Positions 1 to 7,871 are shown, numbered from the stretch's first letter. The stretch: DNA of 11,775 nucleotides from CAZADH01 sp964483805 (GCA_964483805.1 CAZADH010000197.1:1-11775); one strand, 5' to 3'. Notes: a model not told the origin generated them from the sequence alone. Numbers and translations: made by a program.

Positions 1-1256
1 CCGGCATGCGCACGGTTACCGACGGGTTCGGCAACTTCCGCATCGACTTCGTCGCGTCGGGCGCCCGCTCGATTACCATTTCCAAGCCGGGAATGGCCGC
101 ATATTCAGTCGCATTCCAGGTCGGCGGATCGATCGCCACGCAACCGTCAATAGCGGCGCATGTGATCTACAACGGCGCAACATACACGCCCGTGATCTCA
201 ACCACCAACGGCGTAACCCGGGGAGTGGTCACTCTTCCCCCGTTCCAGGCCATCTTCAACCTCCATCATTCGGGGGCGCTGTCTGGAACAGCGAAGCAAT
301 ACTCGGTGGTGCAAGGCACCGCGAACCAATTGCAGCTTGTGCCATGGGCAAATCAATCGTTCCAATTGGTTAAGAGCGACAACACCGGTCGCATTTCCTA
401 TGCGTTCACGAATGTTCGCACCGATGCAGCGGGTTCATTCCTCGTCGACAACATTCCTCCCAAAGAGGACGATAATGTCTCGTTCAGCGCAGTATCTGCC
501 GATTCGGTCATTCGTACGCGTGTCGAAGGCACCACGGTAATCTATTACGTCGATGGCCAGGTCTATAACAGCGGTTATCAGGTGCAGGCGGGACAAACGA
601 CCATCATGGATTTCGTCGTGCCGAGCACGGCTGTCGTGAATCCGGGTTCGACGCTTCCCCCACCCGACCTCAGTGTCCCAACCGACGGGCAAGTGTTCAC
701 AAGTCAATCGCAGATCGAGTTCAGGTGGACGGAGGTGGCCGGGGCAAATGGGTATCAAGTCTCTATCTTCGGAACAAACCCAAATCAGACGGTCGACGTG
801 GCAACAAACTCGTATTTCATTTTGCCCAGTGCGATCGGCATGGGACCTGGCCGCTACTACTGGACAGCCGGAACAAAGCAGACACAAAACGGCACCGATA
901 CGCTTCGCTTCGCGAATCCGGTATCGTTCTTGATCCGTCCGCGAGCGGCCGACATGACACCCTTTGGCGGACAAGTCTTGGCGACCAGTCAGACCGCTTC
1001 CAGAACGGTGAATTTTGCATGGCCGACGGTCGCGGGGACTGTCGATCACGCAGTGTTCGAACTGTATGATGCAAGTAACTACTTGATTTACTCGGCGGCG
1101 CTCTCCGGTTCTGCAAATAGTACTCAGTATGTGTTCCCACCCACGCCACGGACTGGCACCGACGACACCTACAGTTGGCGCGTGCGCTTCTATTTCGCCG
1201 GAATGACCGGGTCTCTTGACACCGAAACTGTGACTTTCAGCGTGACGCATCCCTAG
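1..1256 (+). CDS. Secreted/surface protein with carboxypeptidase-regulatory-like and two Fn3-like domains (5' partial)
   Basis: The reading frame is open to the left edge (first whole codon at 3) and stops with TAG at 1254-1256. The Met at 6 lies inside a beta-sandwich repeat, so the true start is probably upstream and outside the window. Numbering from that Met, residues 1-35 read like the end of a carboxypeptidase-regulatory-like (CarboxypepD_reg/CNA-B type) module, with the usual T-D-x-x-G-x-F pattern. Residues 130-150 contain a second such pattern (T-D-A-A-G-S-F). After a Pro-rich linker (217-221) come two Fn3-like modules, about 222-310 and 318-416, each with the W-x-x-V-x-G core and a late Y-x-W strand. 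No enzymatic motif is visible. The family role is structural: adhesion or surface display. The gene is followed 82 nt later by another large modular surface protein and is probably co-expressed with it. Ser, Thr and Asn are abundant, as expected for an exported protein. Domain calls are by eye; exact function is unknown. Confidence 0.8.
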   Translation, partial: GMRTVTDGFGNFRIDFVASGARSITISKPGMAAYSVAFQVGGSIATQPSIAAHVIYNGATYTPVISTTNGVTRGVVTLPPFQAIFNLHHSGALSGTAKQYSVVQGTANQLQLVPWANQSFQLVKSDNTGRISYAFTNVRTDAAGSFLVDNIPPKEDDNVSFSAVSADSVIRTRVEGTTVIYYVDGQVYNSGYQVQAGQTTIMDFVVPSTAVVNPGSTLPPPDLSVPTDGQVFTSQSQIEFRWTEVAGANGYQVSIFGTNPNQTVDVATNSYFILPSAIGMGPGRYYWTAGTKQTQNGTDTLRFANPVSFLIRPRAADMTPFGGQVLATSQTASRTVNFAWPTVAGTVDHAVFELYDASNYLIYSAALSGSANSTQYVFPPTPRTGTDDTYSWRVRFYFAGMTGSLDTETVTFSVTHP

Positions 1257-1325
1257 TCGGGAATTCGCAACCACGGGGCCTTCGGAACAGACGCCGATTG
1301 CTCAACGCTCGGGAATTTGAAAATT

Positions 1326-1329
1326 GAGG
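1326..1329 (+). promoter_or_regulatory. Ribosome binding site deciding the start of the large lipoprotein
   Basis: GAGG lies 9 nt before ATG 1339. It overlaps the alternative in-frame TTG at 1324-1326, so ATG 1339 is the better start. Confidence 0.6.
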
Positions 1330-1338
1330 TTTTGCACA

Positions 1339-4300
1339 ATGAACCAACGAGCCTGTTCGAGAACAGTGGCCGTGTGTGTCCTGCTCGGTGCCATCCTTGC
1401 GTCCTTCGGTTGTGGGGGCGGCGGCGGCGGCGGCGGTGGTGGTGGCGATGGCGTGCCAGCACAGGTTTCGGTCGGATCATCACTGGTTAGACCAACACTG
1501 ACAGGTCGCATCGTCTCGACTGCAATGGCTGGGAGTCGTCGGGAAGGCAGCGTCTTGGCAGACATGGCCGGCATCGGTGGTGCCGAGGTGTGGCTCGACG
1601 ACGGCTACGCGCAACGTGGATTCACGCAGGCGGACGGCCGGTTCACACTGATCGACGTGGTTCCGGGCCAACACCGCATCGTTGCCAGCAAACAGACAGC
1701 CATGGGAACCTTCCGGTACAGTGCGTTAGTATCTGTTGCCGAGCCGTCTGGCGGTGTTTCCCAGGATCTTGGCACGGTTGATTTGCCAGCCGCGCGCAAC
1801 TGTGTCCAAGGAACACTTCGAGACATACAGGGGAATCCGGTTCCCTTTGCCCAGATGTCGGTATGGGGTGAGCCCTTTCGAACCGACGCTGCCGGCGCTT
1901 TCGTCACTCCGGCAAACCCCGACGGGGTGCCGGACATTCCGATACGTATCGACTCAGCGGGAGCAATGCAGTTGTTGGCTTTCACCGCCCCTCTATTGCA
2001 GGGGACGACCCCCCAAGTCGATCTCGTCCTGGCCCCCGTGGGCGAGCGACAAGGTCCGGTCGTGACCTTGTCAGCCACACGATCGTCTGTGCAGACGGGG
2101 GAACTCATTGTATTGACTGCCAGCGCGACGTCACTGTATGGCGACCGTTTGCAGTATCGTTGGTCACGTACCGATGGATTGTTCTCGAGCAACGGAACCG
2201 CGGGCAACGCCTGGACAGCCCCGACCGTGCCTGGGTTGGCAACGGTTTCGGTCGAAGTCGGCGATGGCCGGGCAACCAGCTCCGCGCGACTCAGTTTTCG
2301 GGTTGGTGGAGGTACCGAACCAACGAATCGGACCCCAACTGCAACGATTGTCGGTCCCGATGCCGCTCGCGTCGGCGTTCCGACTTCCTTGTCGATTGCG
2401 GCGACGGATCCTGACGAGGACGCTCTCGCCTACAGTTGGAGCGTCAACCCCAATCAGGGTGAAATCGTCATCGACACACTTTCACAAATGACCTGGACCC
2501 CTCCGTCGGGCGCGGCAACTCCAGCCACGTACACCGTACGATGCCGCGTGACCGATTGTCGCGGTGCGACCGTCGAGGCATCCCGCCGCATGGCATTGGT
2601 GGGCGCAGGCGCGACCCCCATCGTCACAATCACGACCCCACTGCCAAACGCATTGGTTCCCCAAGGGCCGATTGTTCTGTCTGGTTCCGCCGTCGACGCA
2701 ACCGGTCAGGCAATAGCCTCAACCGGGAACAGCCTCCAGTGGTTCGAGACCGTTGGTGGCGCGAATGTTCCGCTTGGGTTCGGCAGTCGTGTCGTCCTGG
2801 CGGCCCCGACGCAGGGCATACACAGTATTACACTGCGGGCAACCGACTCGTCGGGCAACTCCGGCGAAACTACGACGAGTTACCGGGTGAATTCGACCCC
2901 AAACCTTCCACCGATCGCGATTTCTGGTGCAACGCAGGTTGCAGCAAACAGTTTTGTCGCGACCGCCGGAATACCGCTGACATTTTCTTCGACAGCCAGT
3001 GACGCCGACCCAGAAGACAACCCACCGGTGGCAACGCGCTACCGTTGGTCTGTGAGCAACTCGGGTGATGCGGCGGGCTCGGGCGCGAGCTTCGCGTTCA
3101 CCCCGATCTTCCCTGGCACGTTCACGGTGTTGGTGACCTACATGGACCACTCGCCGGGTGGGGCAATCGGATCGCGTTCAGTGACAGTGCGTGTGCCGCC
3201 ACGCGCGACCACCAGTACTCCGTCGATGGGAACGGGTGCTGGCACCGGAGTTTCTACCGGAAGCGGCACCGGAAGCGGAGCGACGGCCAACCCTCCGGTC
3301 ATGGCTATCGTTAGCCCGGTACCGGCTGCGACAGCAACCGTGATCCCCGAGGCAGATCTATACGCGACTCCCGTCCAGTTCCGAGGAACCGGAAGCGACG
3401 TTGAAGATGGCCCGGTGTTTGGTCCGGCGAGCTTCGCTTGGTACGCGAACGGACTACTGTTCGGCGGTGGGAGCAACACGGTCACCTGGCTTGGCGAACT
3501 GGGCGAGCACGTGATCTCGCTGCGCGGTTTCGACTCAACGGGTTTGGCGGGCGAATATCGGCTCAGCGTGGTCATCAATGCCACCCCGACCATGGCCATG
3601 ACAGCGTTGAAGGTTGGCTCTGGCGCGCCTTTCGCCAGCGGGGCGGTCTTCGTGCCCGGCGAGGCGGCCCGAATGACCGTGTCGGTCTCTGACCGCACGC
3701 GGCCTGGCGTCACGGAAACCCTCTCTGGGACGGCAATCGAGTGGTTTGAAGCGCTCGCGGGAACCGGAACCACACCGATTGTTGGCACTTGGCGCAAGGT
3801 CGGTGTCGGTGACACGCTCTCGCCACCGGTGTTTCAATCGACCAACTATGGGTGGCATGTCTACAGGGTCGTCGCCACCGATCGCTGGGGCTACCAAGTT
3901 TCGACAATGACACAGATCATCGTCGACAATATTCCCCAGCCCACCATCAACCAGATTCTCGGACAACAGTACGCTACGGCACCCGGAAACATTCCAGTGT
4001 TTCTGATTCGAGCGGGGACCCAACTCGGCTTCACGGGTTCGGCGACCGACGTCGAAGACGGGGCGATTCCTGCCGCAAGACTGTTCTGGTATGATCCGTT
4101 CCCTGTCCAAAGGGCATCGAGCACGGCGGTGTACCGCCCGTACTGGGGCTCGGTACAAACCGATTATGGACTCCATCACATCGTCCTGCGGGCGGTCGAC
4201 TCGCTCGGAGTTTCCGGAGCAGCGACCTTCCCGATCTACCTGTGGCGTATGGATCTTGCGTATGACGAACGCTACACCGGCGACGAGCTTGGCGGACTCG

Positions 4301-5301
4301 AGTTTTACACCAATCCACCCACCGATGCCGTACTTGCCGACACAAGCAACAAATGCGTTTTGCGCTGGCGGTTTGGATGGCATGACCTTTACGGCTATGG
4401 GTTTGGGGACATGGGAGCACCTCAGTTTCCGATAGCAACACCGCCCGCATTTGATGGAAATCAGGGAATTCAACTGTCAGAATGGAACGTTGGCCTCTCG
4501 GCATTCAATCGCGTTACTGACATCTCGATTCTCGGCGACTCAAACATCATTCGAGCGCTTGATGCGGCTGGCGGCACGGTTAGAGCTTGCGTATTGGGCA
4601 AGGGAGAAAGCCGTCTTGCCAGCCCTGTGAATGACAATTACGATCCTGTTTATTATACGAACGTATCAAATGTCAGTGCTCAGTCCACCAGTTTCGCGTG
4701 CCACGCAGCGGTTTCCTCAAGTTGGCCAAGCGGCAGGCTGACAGATACCTACTTCGCCGACCCTGGCAAACCCGGGGTCATTTTCGCCCCAGAGTCTTGG
4801 TTGCCAAGTGGCGTTGCGCCTGGCGTTCCGTTCACGCGCACCGAACCCGGACTCGTGAACCCGGTGGCGCTGAGTGCCCAGTTCGATGCGCCTCATTACG
4901 TCTATGTGGCCGACAAGGCTCCTGGCAATGCTCACATTTACAAGTACGATGTAAGTCTCAGTTACACCAACATCTCATTTGGCAGCAACGACCCGACGCG
5001 GGCCGATTACCTGCCCAGTCCGGTGGCCCTGAAGGTCGATCGCAAACTGAACGATGTGGTGTGGGTGGTTGATTCTCAACTGAAGAAGGTTAAGGCCTTT
5101 GACGGCGGCGGGCGTTTCCTGATGGAGTTCGGAGGCCCCGGCGACCAAGTGGGATCGTTCACAGAACCAGTTCGGATTACGACAGACACGCGCGGCAACC
5201 TGTTCGTCGTCGACAACATGGGACCGCTGGTCGGTGGGGCCGGCAAGGCTCGAATCTACTCCGTCCTGACCGGCGGCATCCTGCAGGTTCCTCCGCAATG
5301 A
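1339..5301 (+). CDS. Large modular surface lipoprotein: Ig/PKD-like repeats plus C-terminal NHL-type beta-propeller
   Basis: 1320 residues from ATG 1339 to TGA 5299-5301. The N-terminus has Arg residues, a hydrophobic core (about 9-22) and S-F-G-C, an imperfect lipobox, with Cys25 followed directly by eleven Gly; lipid anchoring is therefore likely but not certain. Next is a carboxypeptidase-regulatory-like region (about 75-220, with T-Q-A-D-G-R-F and T-D-A-A-G-A-F). About seven Ig/PKD/cadherin-like beta-sandwich modules follow (roughly 240-320, 333-420, 427-517, 524-620, 652-746, 750-862, 865-968). They show recurrent D-x-x-x-D/E-D and late W-x-V/W-Y strands, interrupted by a Gly/Ser/Thr linker at 631-649. 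The C-terminal third (about 970-1320) has NHL-propeller-like blades, for example A-D-T-S-N-K, V-V-D-S-Q-L-K-K-V and V-V-D-N. NHL domains mediate binding; no catalytic residues are recognised. Likely a surface recognition or adhesion protein, exported by Sec and lipidated. Lies downstream of another modular surface gene, same strand. Confidence 0.85.
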   Translation: MNQRACSRTVAVCVLLGAILASFGCGGGGGGGGGGGDGVPAQVSVGSSLVRPTLTGRIVSTAMAGSRREGSVLADMAGIGGAEVWLDDGYAQRGFTQADGRFTLIDVVPGQHRIVASKQTAMGTFRYSALVSVAEPSGGVSQDLGTVDLPAARNCVQGTLRDIQGNPVPFAQMSVWGEPFRTDAAGAFVTPANPDGVPDIPIRIDSAGAMQLLAFTAPLLQGTTPQVDLVLAPVGERQGPVVTLSATRSSVQTGELIVLTASATSLYGDRLQYRWSRTDGLFSSNGTAGNAWTAPTVPGLATVSVEVGDGRATSSARLSFRVGGGTEPTNRTPTATIVGPDAARVGVPTSLSIAATDPDEDALAYSWSVNPNQGEIVIDTLSQMTWTPPSGAATPATYTVRCRVTDCRGATVEASRRMALVGAGATPIVTITTPLPNALVPQGPIVLSGSAVDATGQAIASTGNSLQWFETVGGANVPLGFGSRVVLAAPTQGIHSITLRATDSSGNSGETTTSYRVNSTPNLPPIAISGATQVAANSFVATAGIPLTFSSTASDADPEDNPPVATRYRWSVSNSGDAAGSGASFAFTPIFPGTFTVLVTYMDHSPGGAIGSRSVTVRVPPRATTSTPSMGTGAGTGVSTGSGTGSGATANPPVMAIVSPVPAATATVIPEADLYATPVQFRGTGSDVEDGPVFGPASFAWYANGLLFGGGSNTVTWLGELGEHVISLRGFDSTGLAGEYRLSVVINATPTMAMTALKVGSGAPFASGAVFVPGEAARMTVSVSDRTRPGVTETLSGTAIEWFEALAGTGTTPIVGTWRKVGVGDTLSPPVFQSTNYGWHVYRVVATDRWGYQVSTMTQIIVDNIPQPTINQILGQQYATAPGNIPVFLIRAGTQLGFTGSATDVEDGAIPAARLFWYDPFPVQRASSTAVYRPYWGSVQTDYGLHHIVLRAVDSLGVSGAATFPIYLWRMDLAYDERYTGDELGGLEFYTNPPTDAVLADTSNKCVLRWRFGWHDLYGYGFGDMGAPQFPIATPPAFDGNQGIQLSEWNVGLSAFNRVTDISILGDSNIIRALDAAGGTVRACVLGKGESRLASPVNDNYDPVYYTNVSNVSAQSTSFACHAAVSSSWPSGRLTDTYFADPGKPGVIFAPESWLPSGVAPGVPFTRTEPGLVNPVALSAQFDAPHYVYVADKAPGNAHIYKYDVSLSYTNISFGSNDPTRADYLPSPVALKVDRKLNDVVWVVDSQLKKVKAFDGGGRFLMEFGGPGDQVGSFTEPVRITTDTRGNLFVVDNMGPLVGGAGKARIYSVLTGGILQVPPQ
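1414..1446 (+). repeat. Poly-glycine (GGN)11 tract immediately after the lipobox Cys
   Basis: Eleven consecutive Gly codons follow the Cys codon at 1411-1413: one GGG, six GGC, three GGT and one GGC. The run of identical GGC triplets is a trinucleotide microsatellite. Slippage would change linker length without breaking the frame. It probably acts as a flexible tether between the lipidated Cys and the folded modules. Confidence 0.85.
3229..3285 (+). repeat. Gly/Ser/Thr-rich interdomain linker with short direct repeats
   Basis: Codes for alternating G-T/S-G residues (about 631-649 of the lipoprotein). The 11-nt unit ACCGGAAGCGG occurs twice, at 3256-3266 and 3268-3278. It separates the fourth and fifth beta-sandwich modules and is probably a flexible hinge. 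Confidence 0.7.
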
Positions 5302-5408
5302 TGCCGCAACCTGTCGCGTTATTTTCGGCAATGCCGTCGAAATCCGTATTCGGCGCAACGAAAAGAGCCGACGGTAGGTGCTGACATTTCGAGACTCATT
5401 TGCAGGTC

Positions 5409-5446
5409 ACAGCAAAGGCCCCTCCTGCGTGAGGGGCCTTTGCTGT
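5409..5446 (+). terminator. Perfect 16-bp hairpin, probable terminator downstream of the lipoprotein gene
   Basis: The arms 5409-5424 and 5431-5446 are exact reverse complements with a 6-nt loop (CTGCGT). The core is AAAGGCCCC/GGGGCCTTT. It lies 107 nt past the lipoprotein stop and about 100 nt before the next start, where a terminator is expected. The T-rich tail is weak (CCTTTGCTGT, then ACGG), so it may be an imperfect intrinsic terminator or an mRNA 3'-end stabiliser. The rest of the 5302-5550 gap shows no clear gene, promoter or riboswitch. Confidence 0.7.
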
Positions 5447-5536
5447 ACGGTGTTGCGGCCGAGACGACAGGCAGCCCCGCGCGCTCAGACAACGGCACGG
5501 CCCCTCGACCGGCAGACGAACAGGCAGCGAAGAGCC

Positions 5537-5542
5537 AGGAGG
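5537..5542 (+). promoter_or_regulatory. Strong Shine-Dalgarno selecting a GTG start
   Basis: AGGAGG lies 8 nt before GTG 5551. The alternative ATG at 5572 has no comparable site at proper spacing, so GTG 5551 is the preferred start. Confidence 0.75.
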
Positions 5543-5550
5543 CCCAAGCA

Positions 5551-6633
5551 GTGCAAAAATACTCTGTAAATATGCGATCGAGACTGAGGGGCATGAACCC
5601 GATCTGGTTGGGGATATTCATGCTGCTGACGACGGTTTTCCCAGTGGATGCCCATGAGCACGCGCTACCGGGTTCGCCCACGGGCATACTGAACGCTGGT
5701 GCGCCCGCGACCGCACCACTCTCCGTCCATCAGACGGTGCAGCTCGACGAGAAGGCGTTGGCTGCCGAGTTCGCCCAAACGCGCTTCGCCCGGCCGCTCA
5801 CGTTTGCCGAGTTGGTCCCGTGGGCTGCAGGGCAAGCTGCTCCGACCGCCGACCGGCTGCGCAACCTGGTTGGCACCGATGTCGTGATGCTGGGCTTCAT
5901 GCGACCGTGTCCGGAAGCAATCGGGTCGACGTCGGTGTTCTGGTTGTCGCCCTCGACCGAGATCTGCTGTTATGGGCCACTTCCGGACGGTCAGGCGCAT
6001 GTCCTGGTGAACTTCGCGGAACCACTGCGCTGGGTGCGCTACAACATCGCCCAGGTTGCCGGCAGGTTCAGCCTGAACACCGCCACCAATGCAACGTATG
6101 CATATTGTATTGATGCTTTGAGCGTCGACGACCATGCGGTGCCGCACGTGATCTGGGACGACGACGCGCGGGCGTTGCAGACTCAGACAAGACTGTTCCC
6201 GTGGGCCTCCTTCGGTAACGCTGCCCAGAAGGTCTACGAAAACCAGGCATTGGCATCGCTGACCACGACGGCCTTGCCGGCCAGCCTGACCGCATGGGCC
6301 GGCACCTTGGTGACCATCGAGGGTTTCCTGGTGCGGCCCCCAACCGAGGCGGCCCAGAAGGCCGGCAATCCGTGGCGACTCGGCCGATTCGAACAGAAGT
6401 GCCACTTCGTGCAGGCGCAGCCGACCAACGCCATTACGCTCAACATGCGCCGCGGTCGCGAACCGGCCCTCGACGCGCTCGAGTTCGCGACGTTCGCCGG
6501 CCGGCTGCGCATGAACCCTGGCGAATTGTGGGATTCATGCGGGATCTTCGAGCTCGACGATGCACTGCTCGTCGGCTTCGCCGGCCACGAGGATCACTGC
6601 ACCCATTGTGGGCCGCAGCCAACCGGACGCTAA
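5551..6633 (+). CDS. Secreted protein with tandem DUF3299-like domains and a His/Cys-rich tail
   Basis: 360 residues from GTG 5551 to TAA 6631-6633. Basic n-region (R9, R11, R13), hydrophobic segment about 16-30 and likely signal-peptidase cleavage after V-D-A (residue 34), leaving an H-E-H N-terminus; probably periplasmic. Two halves resemble each other. Residues 106-190 run from G-T-D-V-V-M-L-G-F-M-R-P through a C-C pair (139-140) to a V-A-G-R-F strand. Residues 250-345 run from G-T-L-V-T-I-E-G-F-L-V-R-P through K-C-H-F (C284) to F-A-G-R-L. The first half matches my memory of DUF3299-type proteins (V-x-x-x-G-F/Y-x-x-P, then a fill-in strand and CC), a small OB-like exported family of unknown function. 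The C-terminus is H-E-D-H-C-T-H-C (346-353), a plausible metal-binding cluster. Family assignment is by pattern only; substrate and partner are unknown. The gene stands alone, convergent with ridA. Confidence 0.8.
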   Translation: MQKYSVNMRSRLRGMNPIWLGIFMLLTTVFPVDAHEHALPGSPTGILNAGAPATAPLSVHQTVQLDEKALAAEFAQTRFARPLTFAELVPWAAGQAAPTADRLRNLVGTDVVMLGFMRPCPEAIGSTSVFWLSPSTEICCYGPLPDGQAHVLVNFAEPLRWVRYNIAQVAGRFSLNTATNATYAYCIDALSVDDHAVPHVIWDDDARALQTQTRLFPWASFGNAAQKVYENQALASLTTTALPASLTAWAGTLVTIEGFLVRPPTEAAQKAGNPWRLGRFEQKCHFVQAQPTNAITLNMRRGREPALDALEFATFAGRLRMNPGELWDSCGIFELDDALLVGFAGHEDHCTHCGPQPTGR

Positions 6634-6659
6634 CCCTCCGACCGTCACGTGGGGGAGCC

Positions 6660-6675
6660 CCGCCCGCGCGGGCGG
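6660..6675. other. GC palindrome between convergent genes
   Basis: A perfect 16-nt palindrome (CCGCCCGC/GCGGGCGG) lies in the 60-nt gap between the secreted DUF3299-like gene and ridA, which face each other. It could act as a weak bidirectional terminator, but a hairpin needs an open loop and there is no T tract. In GC-rich DNA it may also be chance. Confidence 0.3.
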
Positions 6676-6693
6676 CGGCGCATCCAGCAACGC

Positions 6694-7086
6694 TCAGTGG
6701 GCGAGCGCCACCATCTCGATTTCGACCTTGACGTCTTTGGGCAAGCGAGCGACCTGAACGGTCGAGCGGGCCGGCGGATCGTGCGGGAAGGACTCGGCGT
6801 AGATCTGGTTGACCGTGGCGAAGTCGTTCATGTCTGCCAGAAAGATCGTCGTCTTGACGACGTGCGAGAAGTCGGTGCCGGCCGCGGTGAGAACGGCATC
6901 GAGGTTCTTCATGACCTGACGGGTCTGCTCGGCGACACCACCGGCAACGATGTTGCCCGCAGCGTCGAGTGGAATCTGCCCCGAGGTGAACACGAAACCG
7001 TTGGCTTCGATGGCCTGGGAATACGGACCGATCGCCGCCGGCGCCTTGGTGGTCGATACGACCCTACGCGCATTGGGACCGCACAT
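6694..7086 (-). CDS. ridA: RidA family reactive intermediate (enamine/imine) deaminase
   Basis: 130 residues, close to the roughly 128 of E. coli RidA; ATG at 7086-7084, TGA at 6696-6694. Hallmarks are P-A-A-I-G-P-Y-S-Q (Y22), F-T-S-G-Q-I-P, V-K-T-T-I-F, N-D-F-A-T-V-N, P-A-R-S with R107 (equivalent to the carboxylate-binding Arg105 of E. coli RidA) and V-E-I-E with E124 (equivalent to Glu120). RidA is a cytosolic trimer that hydrolyses 2-aminoacrylate and related enamines/imines released by PLP enzymes, protecting them from damage. It is the only - strand gene, transcribed on its own. The frame stays open upstream to 7287, but AGGAGG 7 nt before ATG 7086 fixes the start. Key residues are intact, so an active archetypal RidA is expected. 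Confidence 0.97.
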   Translation of the reverse strand: MCGPNARRVVSTTKAPAAIGPYSQAIEANGFVFTSGQIPLDAAGNIVAGGVAEQTRQVMKNLDAVLTAAGTDFSHVVKTTIFLADMNDFATVNQIYAESFPHDPPARSTVQVARLPKDVKVEIEMVALAH

Positions 7087-7093
7087 GGATGAA

Positions 7094-7099
7094 CCTCCT
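7094..7099 (-). promoter_or_regulatory. Ribosome binding site of ridA
   Basis: AGGAGG on the - strand, 7 nt before ATG 7086. It rules out the longer upstream in-frame starts. Confidence 0.75.
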
Positions 7100-7126
7100 G
7101 GTTGTGGTTTGATCGGGTGCGGCGAT

Positions 7127-7155
7127 ACCTTACCACGTTCGCGGCCGCATGTCAT
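7127..7155 (-). promoter_or_regulatory. Possible ridA promoter
   Basis: On the - strand, ATGACA (7155-7150, five of six matches to TTGACA), a 17-nt spacer, and TAAGGT (7132-7127, a poor -10). It lies about 40 nt upstream of the ridA start. The weak -10 keeps confidence low. The remainder of the 173-nt divergent gap shows no clear + strand promoter. Confidence 0.3.
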
Positions 7156-7259
7156 CGACCGGTACGGCAGCCAAAAAATCGGTGTCAGGAAAACAACGAC
7201 ATCGACCGATGAAGGCGATGGGAAATCGCATCGTTTCATGCCGACAAGGAGTAAGCCAC

Positions 7260-7823
7260 ATGCCGCAACGCACCGCCGCCCGCCCAAACCTCTGGATCGC
7301 GCTGATCATCACCGGCGTTCTCGCCACCCTGGCCTGCCCGGCGCAGGCCGCGATGGACGCCCGTGAACTGCTCCTGCTGAGCGACAACCTGGGCAAGACG
7401 TTTCGCCGGGTGCAGATCATCAATCACATCAGCAGCGAGATGGAGCTCGAAGCGAAGCCCTTCCTGCGGGCCCACTATGCCCGGTGTTATCGCTTCCAAC
7501 CGTCGCAAAACAATGCCCGCAACGTCTTGAGCGAAACCCGCCAGATCGCCGAGCGCATGCGTCTGGTCATGGGAATCCTGTATCAGGCCCCGATTCCTGA
7601 ACTCGACAAGATGTTCAAACGCTTCTTCAGTTCGAACGACGCGATGGTCACCTTTGCCAAACGGTCGCTGCGCGCGATCAAAGACAACAACCATGCGCTC
7701 TACATGGCCTCGGCGCAGGCCATGGCCAAGGAAGCCCGGGTGATGGCCGATGTGCTGTCGGCGTTCGAGACGGCCATCAATGACGCCACCGAGAAAGCGA
7801 ACGACAAGCGGGAGAACCTGTAA
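7260..7823 (+). CDS. Small secreted alpha-helical protein of unknown function
   Basis: 187 residues from ATG 7260 to TAA 7821-7823, with AAGGAG 8 nt before the start. The frame is open further upstream, but the ribosome site and signal peptide fix this start. Residues 1-30 form a clear Sec signal peptide (R4, R8, hydrophobic 11-25, cleavage after A-Q-A at 30). The mature part is almost all helix-forming, rich in Ala, Leu, Met, Arg and Glu, with heptad-like spacing about 35-65, 85-110, 130-145 and 148-180; a four-helix bundle is a reasonable guess. It has one mature Cys (C76), so no intramolecular disulfide is possible. I do not recognise the family. Helical sensor domains such as those in type IV pilus chemoreceptors have similar composition, but I see no specific signature. 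It is followed by a hairpin terminator, so it is probably a one-gene unit, divergent from ridA. Confidence 0.8.
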   Translation: MPQRTAARPNLWIALIITGVLATLACPAQAAMDARELLLLSDNLGKTFRRVQIINHISSEMELEAKPFLRAHYARCYRFQPSQNNARNVLSETRQIAERMRLVMGILYQAPIPELDKMFKRFFSSNDAMVTFAKRSLRAIKDNNHALYMASAQAMAKEARVMADVLSAFETAINDATEKANDKRENL

Positions 7824-7871
7824 TCACCAGCGGCCACCCCTGAACGTTCGCCACCGACACGTTCGCCGACG

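Noticed and set aside
435..1274. 279-residue open frame on the - strand
   Set aside because: It is antisense to the Fn3-like surface gene, has no ribosome site and is rich in Arg, Cys and His with no recognisable domain.
1258..1319. Direct repeat CGGGAATT flanking the gap between the two surface genes
   Set aside because: Eight bases occurring twice in 60 nt is too short to claim an attachment site or insertion scar; no mobile gene lies nearby.
3535..4473. 312-residue open frame on the - strand within the large lipoprotein gene
   Set aside because: Shadow of the + strand beta-sandwich coding sequence; no start signal and no domain.
5302..5408. Possible riboswitch or small RNA in the gap after the large lipoprotein
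   Set aside because: I looked for conserved cores (GEMM, TPP, cobalamin) and saw none. Only the hairpin at 5409-5446 is convincing.
5440..5550. Upstream TTG start for the DUF3299-like protein
   Set aside because: It would place the start inside the terminator hairpin and put 37 polar residues before the signal peptide. GTG 5551 has the ribosome site.
7087..7287. 67-residue N-terminal extension of ridA
   Set aside because: The frame is open, but RidA homology starts at ATG 7086, which has AGGAGG at ideal spacing.
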